The notes beneath the pieces are model-generated. The model searched no databases, was not told the origin of the DNA, and saw only the letters and a program-made list of their open reading frames with translations. 64,000 bases of DNA. It comes from Anseongella ginsenosidimutans. Its GTDB lineage: Bacteria > Bacteroidota > Bacteroidia > Sphingobacteriales > Sphingobacteriaceae. The stretch covers positions 3,472,001-3,536,000 of the forward strand of contig NZ_CP042432.1 of assembly GCF_008033235.1 (NCBI RefSeq), written 5' to 3'. Numbering within the stretch: position 1 is the stretch's first letter; every line of letters starts with the position of its first letter. Made by a program: the position numbers and the translations under genes. Positions 59,391 to 64,000 of this stretch are shown piece by piece.

Positions 59391-60860
59391 TTAATATGCT
59401 TTGGCGAATATTACTCGTTGTTCCGAAGGCTTACCGGTAAGGATGCATTTCCCTTTTTCCTTCGGGTTGTTCAATGGAATACAGCGAATAGTGGCTTTTG
59501 TTTCCTCCTTAATACGTTGCTCGGTCTCGGCAGTCCCGTCCCAATGCGCCATAATAAAGCCCCCTTTTTCTTCCAGCAGCTGCTTGAATTCGTCATAACT
59601 ATCCGCCGGGCGCGTATTGGCATCCCTGAAATCTTTAGCCTTTTTATAAATATTCTGCTGGATCTCTTCCAGCAGCGCGGCAACTTTAGCCGGAGTTTCT
59701 TCCATGGAAACCGTCATTTTTTCCCGGGTATCCCTGCGGGCAATTTCTACGGTTCCTTTTTCCAGGTCACGTGGCCCTATGGCAATCCGGACCGGAATTC
59801 CCTTCAATTCATACTCGGCGAATTTAAAACCGGGACGCTGTTTGTCGCTGTCATCGTATTTTACGCTGATGCCTTTGCTTTTCAGGGCTTCCATAATCTT
59901 TTCAACCGCTTCGCTGATGGCGCCGATCTCTTCCGCTTTTTTGTAAATAGGTACGATCACCACCTGCAGGGGAGCCAGCCTCGGCGGAACAACCAGGCCA
60001 TTATCGTCTCCGTGCGCCATGATCAAAGCGCCCATTAAACGGGTGGATACCCCCCAGGAAGTAGCCCATACATGGTCCAGCTTCCCTTCACGGTCAGTAA
60101 ACTTCACATCAAAGGCCTTTGCAAAGTTCTGGCCCAGAAAATGCGATGTGCCTGCCTGTAGCGCTTTTCCATCCTGCATCAGGGCTTCAATGCAATAAGT
60201 TTCCAGCGCGCCGGCAAAACGTTCATTGGGCGTTTTTATGCCTTTCAGCACGGGCATGGCCATCCAGTTTTCCGCAAAATCGGCATAGACCTCCAGCATT
60301 TGCTCGGCTTCCTTCACCGCCTCATCACGGGTAGCATGGGCGGTATGGCCCTCCTGCCAAAGGAATTCCGCGGTGCGGAGAAATAACCGGGTACGCATCT
60401 CCCAGCGTACTACATTGGCCCATTGATTCACCAGTACGGGCAGGTCTCGGTAGGACTGGATCCATCCGCGGTACGTGTTCCAGATAATTGTTTCAGATGT
60501 CGGCCTGACGATCAGCTCTTCTTCCAGCCGGGCATCAGGATCCACGATAATGCCTTCGTCGCTGTCTTTGAGCCGGTAATGAGTTACTACTGCACATTCC
60601 TTGGCAAAGCCCTCTACATGCGAGGCTTCTTTCGCTAAAAAAGATTTAGGGATAAACAAGGGAAAATAAGCATTGGAGTGCCCGGTATCCTTGAACATTT
60701 TATCCAGGGCGCCCTGCATTTTTTCCCATATGGAATAACCGTACGGTTTTATCACCATGCAACCCCTCACTGCCGAATGCTCGGCCAGGCCCGCTTCGTC
60801 CACCAGGTCATTATACCATTGGGAATAATCCTCCTCCTTGCTCGTCAAAACATTTGCCAT
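59391..60860 (-). CDS. proS: Prolyl-tRNA synthetase (eukaryote/archaea-like, no editing domain)
   Basis: A 489-residue class II aminoacyl-tRNA synthetase. The catalytic part shows [42 protein letters not shown] (motif region), [32 protein letters not shown] and [13 protein letters not shown]; the anticodon-binding domain (VVIVPIYKK) and C-terminal zinc-like extension follow ([18 protein letters not shown]). This is the archaeal/eukaryotic-type ProS usual in Bacteroidota, which lacks the bacterial INS editing domain. Divergent from the tyrosine-rich lipoprotein gene. Confidence 0.97.
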   Translation of the reverse strand: MANVLTSKEEDYSQWYNDLVDEAGLAEHSAVRGCMVIKPYGYSIWEKMQGALDKMFKDTGHSNAYFPLFIPKSFLAKEASHVEGFAKECAVVTHYRLKDSDEGIIVDPDARLEEELIVRPTSETIIWNTYRGWIQSYRDLPVLVNQWANVVRWEMRTRLFLRTAEFLWQEGHTAHATRDEAVKEAEQMLEVYADFAENWMAMPVLKGIKTPNERFAGALETYCIEALMQDGKALQAGTSHFLGQNFAKAFDVKFTDREGKLDHVWATSWGVSTRLMGALIMAHGDDNGLVVPPRLAPLQVVIVPIYKKAEEIGAISEAVEKIMEALKSKGISVKYDDSDKQRPGFKFAEYELKGIPVRIAIGPRDLEKGTVEIARRDTREKMTVSMEETPAKVAALLEEIQQNIYKKAKDFRDANTRPADSYDEFKQLLEEKGGFIMAHWDGTAETEQRIKEETKATIRCIPLNNPKEKGKCILTGKPSEQRVIFAKAY

Positions 60861-60926
60861 AAATCTGCGCTATTATTGTATGTATGTATAAAAAATGTTA
60901 TATTTAATCTTACCCGTAAACGGAAA

Positions 60927-60934
60927 CAAATTTA
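60927..60934 (-). promoter_or_regulatory. Probable -7 promoter element of proS
   Basis: On the minus strand TAAATTTG (plus-strand CAAATTTA) matches TAnnTTTG and lies 67 bp upstream of the proS start at 60860, pointing towards it. A clear -33 element was not found. Confidence 0.4.
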
Positions 60935-60971
60935 TAAATTTAAGCGTTCTTACATCAGATATAGTTTAGTC

Positions 60972-61871
60972 ATGAAAAAGTTAGTCTACATAACAGCAAT
61001 TGGCTCTCTTTTACTCGGTTCCTGCGCTGCACCAAAATTAGCCAAAGAATCGGTGGATGACGATTTTTACGGAAAAGAATATACTCCGGAGGAATCTTAC
61101 GCATCCAATGTATCAGAGGAAGCCTACGAAGAGGATGAATACGCGTACAGGAGAAGTTATGACGATAGTTATGACGAAAATTATGAAGAAGACTCCTATT
61201 ACAACAGCTATACGCACCGTTTGAGGAGGTTCCATTCTCCTTTCTACGGATTCAGCTACTTCGATTATTACGACCCGTTTTATTACGACCCCTGGCTGAG
61301 GCCCGGTTTTGGTTTAGGCCTGAGTTTAGGGTTTGGAGGATATTACGGAGGTTACCGCCCTTGGGGGTATTATAGTTATTCCCCTTATTTTTATTCCCCT
61401 TACTATTATAGTACGCCTTATATGGGCTATAATTATGCCTCATATGGAGGTTACTGGGGAGGATATCATCCGGGTTATTACTATAGCCGCCCGATCTACC
61501 GGCCCTCAAACGGGACTTACAACCGTCCCCGGCCGCGCGTAGGCTCCGTCAACGACGGGAATTACAGCCGTCCGAGGCCCGGAAGCGGGACTATTTCGGA
61601 ACGTCCTTCTTCAAGGCCGCGTCAGACGACCCAGCCGGCAAGAAGGCCTTCCTCATCAGCCGACCGGCCAGCCGCACGCCCCGGGTCCACCGAAAGGCCG
61701 CGTACCGAACGCGCTGCGCCGCCAAGAGAAACGTCCAGGCCACAGGCAAGACCGCGCCCGCAGAGCAGGCCGACTTATTCACCGCCGCCAAGAAGCAGCT
61801 CACCGCGTTCTTCTGGCAGTTCGGGGAGGTCCGGAGGCAGTTCAGGAAGTTCTCGTCCACGGCCAAGGTAA
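60972..61871 (+). CDS. Tyrosine-rich, Arg/Pro/Ser-tailed lipoprotein
   Basis: A 299-residue lipoprotein starting at ATG 60972 (MKKLVYITAIGSLLLGSCAAPK, lipobox GSC, Cys18); the long open frame upstream overlaps proS and is not coding. The mature protein is acidic at first (EDEYAYRRSYDDSYDENY), then extremely rich in Tyr/Gly/Pro (YSYSPYFYSPYYYSTPYMG), then ends in about 120 residues of Arg/Pro/Ser repeats (RPRPGSGTISERPSSRPRQ in type). Such surface lipoproteins are widespread in Bacteroidota with unknown function. A strong terminator follows. Confidence 0.8.
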   Translation: MKKLVYITAIGSLLLGSCAAPKLAKESVDDDFYGKEYTPEESYASNVSEEAYEEDEYAYRRSYDDSYDENYEEDSYYNSYTHRLRRFHSPFYGFSYFDYYDPFYYDPWLRPGFGLGLSLGFGGYYGGYRPWGYYSYSPYFYSPYYYSTPYMGYNYASYGGYWGGYHPGYYYSRPIYRPSNGTYNRPRPRVGSVNDGNYSRPRPGSGTISERPSSRPRQTTQPARRPSSSADRPAARPGSTERPRTERAAPPRETSRPQARPRPQSRPTYSPPPRSSSPRSSGSSGRSGGSSGSSRPRPR

Positions 61872-61907
61872 TTAACGGTTCCGGCCATAATTGTCCTATA
61901 TAAATAC

Positions 61908-61948
61908 CCCGAAAGGATGCGTTAAAGGTTTGTCCTTTCGGGTTTTTT
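61908..61948 (+). terminator. Rho-independent terminator
   Basis: CCCGAAAGGA (61908-61917) pairs perfectly over 10 bp with TCCTTTCGGG (61933-61942) across a 15-nt loop, followed by TTTTTT. It closes the transcript of the tyrosine-rich lipoprotein gene. Confidence 0.93.
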
Positions 61949-61973
61949 ATTGAGCTAATAATTTGAAACACAC

Positions 61974-63467
61974 ATGAACTTTAAGCATATCAAAACGCTG
62001 GCAGCTCTTTCTTTTGCCTGTTTATCGCTGCCCGCCTTTGCACAGAATTACGAAGACGACGCCCTGGGGTATTCTCAATCGGAATTGATTGGGACCGCAC
62101 GCATTCAGGCGATTGGCGGTGCGCAGGTTGCTTTGGGAGGCGATCTGGGTACATTCGGTATTAACCCGGCTGGGATTGCATTTTACAGGAGTTCTGATCT
62201 GGGGATTACCTTTAATTTTAAAAACGTTTCCAACAAAGCAACCTATTTGGACAGCAACACGGATGATCCGTTCAGCAAATTCACGGTACCGCAATTCGGC
62301 CTGGTGATCGCTAATGCGCGGAAGGAAAACGACGGCAGCTTCAACGGCCGCTGGAATAATTTTGCTTTCGGCCTCAGCTACATGAGAACAAATGACTTTA
62401 ATAACAGGTACTCCTACCAGGGCTATAACGGAAGCAGTTCCATTACTTCTTTCTTTGCAGACCTTGCCTATAACAGGTACCAGGGCGACGAACTGCCTGA
62501 TATCAATGATCCCTTCTACCTGGAAGACGTGGCTTATGCCGCGGGGATCATTGATGATGCGGAAATAGACGGACAGCCTACCTTTATCGGGCTGAGCGAA
62601 TTCGGAGACCTCCAGCAATTCAGAGAAGTGGAAACCAAAGGCGGTATTTCGGAAACCAGCGTTACCCTGGGTGGAAATTATGGCAACCAGCTATTTCTGG
62701 GCGCGGCGCTTACTTATGTAAATGTGCGGCAGGAAAACGAGTCCTATTACACGGAGTACGATATAAATGACCCTTCCTACCCGTTCGACATTACCTCGTT
62801 CGATTATGTCAGGAATTACGAACAGCGGGGAGCAGGATTTAATGCGAAGCTGGGAGCGGTTTATCTCCCTGTTAAGGATGTCCGCATAGGACTCAGCGTG
62901 CAAACGCCTACTTTTATTAAATTCGAAGAGGATAATTACGATGAAATAGTCACGCTTGAAAGTAACGGCGAATCCTATAATTCCAGCATAGAAGGAACGT
63001 TTGACTATGATATCCGCACTCCTTTAAAAGTGAATGCCGGACTCGCCAAATTCTTCGGCGACCAGGGTTTCCTCTCAGCGGATGTGGAATTTGTGGATTA
63101 TTCCCGGATCGATTTTGACAGTGAATTCCGTGATTTTAACAACGACATCAACCAGCGCGTTTCCGACCGCTTTAAAAATGCCGTTAATTTCCGTGTAGGC
63201 GGAGAGTACAAGCTGGACGCGATCAGCCTGCGCCTGGGCTACGCTTATTTCGGAAGCCCTTACAGCAATACAGAAGAAGATTTCTCCAGAAACTATTTCA
63301 CGGGCGGCCTGGGTTACCGGTATAGTAATGTTTACGTTGACCTGGCCGGAATTTACAACCAGTCTACGACTACGCAAGTCCCTTATGAAGCCGGAGACCT
63401 GAGCCCGGTGGCAGATATTGACCACAATAAGCTCGGAATCATGCTCACCGTAGGAACTCGTTTTTAA
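61974..63467 (+). CDS. OmpP1/FadL-family outer-membrane transporter
   Basis: A 497-residue outer-membrane barrel with signal peptide (cleavage probably after LPAFAQ). The N-terminal region SQSELIGTARIQAIGGAQVALGGDLGTFGINPAGIAFYRSSDLGI (in parts: GTARIQAIGGAQVALGGDLG, NPAGIAFYR) is the FadL/TodX-like plug and hatch pattern with the NPAG motif. The C-terminus (KLGIMLTVGTRF) ends in aromatic Phe. Such channels take up hydrophobic molecules. It is followed by the start of a ubiD-family gene 36 bp on. Confidence 0.9.
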   Translation: MNFKHIKTLAALSFACLSLPAFAQNYEDDALGYSQSELIGTARIQAIGGAQVALGGDLGTFGINPAGIAFYRSSDLGITFNFKNVSNKATYLDSNTDDPFSKFTVPQFGLVIANARKENDGSFNGRWNNFAFGLSYMRTNDFNNRYSYQGYNGSSSITSFFADLAYNRYQGDELPDINDPFYLEDVAYAAGIIDDAEIDGQPTFIGLSEFGDLQQFREVETKGGISETSVTLGGNYGNQLFLGAALTYVNVRQENESYYTEYDINDPSYPFDITSFDYVRNYEQRGAGFNAKLGAVYLPVKDVRIGLSVQTPTFIKFEEDNYDEIVTLESNGESYNSSIEGTFDYDIRTPLKVNAGLAKFFGDQGFLSADVEFVDYSRIDFDSEFRDFNNDINQRVSDRFKNAVNFRVGGEYKLDAISLRLGYAYFGSPYSNTEEDFSRNYFTGGLGYRYSNVYVDLAGIYNQSTTTQVPYEAGDLSPVADIDHNKLGIMLTVGTRF

Positions 63468-63503
63468 GCTAAGAAAACCCGGCACAGCTCTTCTTCAAGT
63501 GAA

Positions 63504-64000
63504 ATGGCATATAAAAATCTGCAACATTTTATTGACACCCTGGAAAAAAAGGGTGAATTGGTACGAATCAAAGAATATGTAGATCCCCGCCTGGAGATCA
63601 CGGAGATCACTGACCGGGTCTCCAAAAAATACGGTCCGGCCCTGCTATTTGAAAATACGGGGACGGACTTTCCCCTGCTCATTAATTCCATGGGAAATTA
63701 CAAGCGCATGTGCCTGGCATTGGGTGTCAAAAACATGGACGACGTTACCCGGGAAATTGAAACGCTTTTCAAGGAGCTTACCGGCCCCAAAGACAATATA
63801 CTGGATAAACTCAAAATGCTTCCCAGGTTGGGGAAGATCGCTTCCTGGATGCCAAAAGTGATCTCCGGGAAAGGAGCCTGCCAGGAAGTGGTCATGAAAG
63901 ACCCGGATATTACCCGCTTCCCGGTGCTTACCTGCTGGCCGGAAGACGGCGGGCCTTTTGTGACCTTACCCGTTATTCATACCAAAGATCCCCGTACCGG
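63504..64000 (+). CDS. UbiD family decarboxylase, N-terminal part (runs off the window)
   Basis: ATG 63504 opens a frame that is still open at the window edge (about 166 codons). It begins AYKNLQHFIDTLEKKGELVRI and continues with PRLEITEITDRVSKKYGPALLFENTG, then PLLINSMGNYKRMCLALG and VTRFPVLTCWPEDGGPFVTLPVI-like text (ITRFPVLTCWPEDGGPFVTL), the standard UbiD N-terminus. UbiD uses prenylated FMN to decarboxylate aromatic or unsaturated acids; in Bacteroidota the usual role is menaquinone or ubiquinone synthesis. No ubiX is visible in the window. Confidence 0.9.
   Translation, partial: MAYKNLQHFIDTLEKKGELVRIKEYVDPRLEITEITDRVSKKYGPALLFENTGTDFPLLINSMGNYKRMCLALGVKNMDDVTREIETLFKELTGPKDNILDKLKMLPRLGKIASWMPKVISGKGACQEVVMKDPDITRFPVLTCWPEDGGPFVTLPVIHTKDPRT

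Noticed and set aside
60678-60971. Upstream part of a long open frame before the tyrosine-rich lipoprotein
   Set aside because: It overlaps proS on the opposite strand and the lipoprotein signal starts exactly at ATG 60972.
1-64000. CRISPR arrays, insertion sequences, integrases, prophage genes or rRNA
   Set aside because: None seen. The tandem repeats at 8.7 and 57.2 kb have no spacers or cas genes, and tRNA-Arg shows no attachment-site duplication or integrase.

Overview
The window is a chromosomal segment of a member of the Bacteroidota. The evidence is a SusC/SusD pair, FecI/FecR-type sigma and anti-sigma factors, a GldC homologue, TIGR02757, an OmpP1/FadL porin, several lipoproteins, few strong Shine-Dalgarno sites and several boxes matching the Bacteroidota -7 promoter element TAnnTTTG. 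GC content is middling. The gene content would fit Sphingobacteriia, Chitinophagia or Cytophagia; I cannot name a genus. I see no insertion sequence, integrase, prophage, CRISPR array or rRNA. One tRNA gene (Arg-TCT) is present.

Layout. 1-17 kb is mostly housekeeping: the end of rnpA, yidD, an S41 protease, a TauE-type permease, tsaB, an outer-membrane protein, DUF423, priA, pcm, gldC with a DEAD-box helicase, pyrC, an unknown coiled-coil membrane protein, and a 1276-residue PmoA/beta-propeller/HEAT/cytochrome c fusion. 17-28 kb holds tRNA-Arg, an ABC exporter, oxidoreductases, an ECF42-type sigma factor with its YCII partner, a secreted TIM-barrel-like lipoprotein, an orphan ECF sigma factor, a frameshifted secreted-protein gene and miaE. 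28.2-37.4 kb is a regulated nutrient-uptake locus (sigma factor, FecR, SusC with an STN domain, SusD, FAD oxidoreductase, unknown exported protein). 37.8-40.7 kb is a probable quinone or electrophile defence operon (Crp/Fnr regulator, YceI, ring-cleaving dioxygenase, carboxylesterase). 40.8-54.3 kb is an accessory stretch: a RhuM-Doc protein, a sigma/anti-sigma set, a decayed lipoprotein gene, a TRIC channel, a phosphoesterase, egtD, hydrolases, a DUF4143 ATPase behind three 32-bp-spaced palindromes, a beta-helix protein and a phosphotriesterase-like protein. 54.3-64 kb returns to housekeeping: mnmE, YdeI, TIGR02757, a transsulfuration enzyme, proS, a lipoprotein, an OmpP1/FadL porin and the start of a ubiD-family gene.

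Two cross-cutting patterns stand out. First, three unrelated conserved genes (tsaB, the DEAD-box helicase, TIGR02757) each carry an in-frame degenerate minisatellite (15- or 18-bp units) encoding a hydrophilic low-complexity loop inside an otherwise normal protein. Second, a dispersed intergenic repeat family combines a GTTGCGAAGCAAC hairpin with AAACTTT heptamers. It occurs twice and directly abuts stop codons. A terminator-like hairpin on the minus strand in the fecR-susC gap, with a matching minus-strand -7 box, suggests an antisense RNA like those known from Bacteroides polysaccharide loci.
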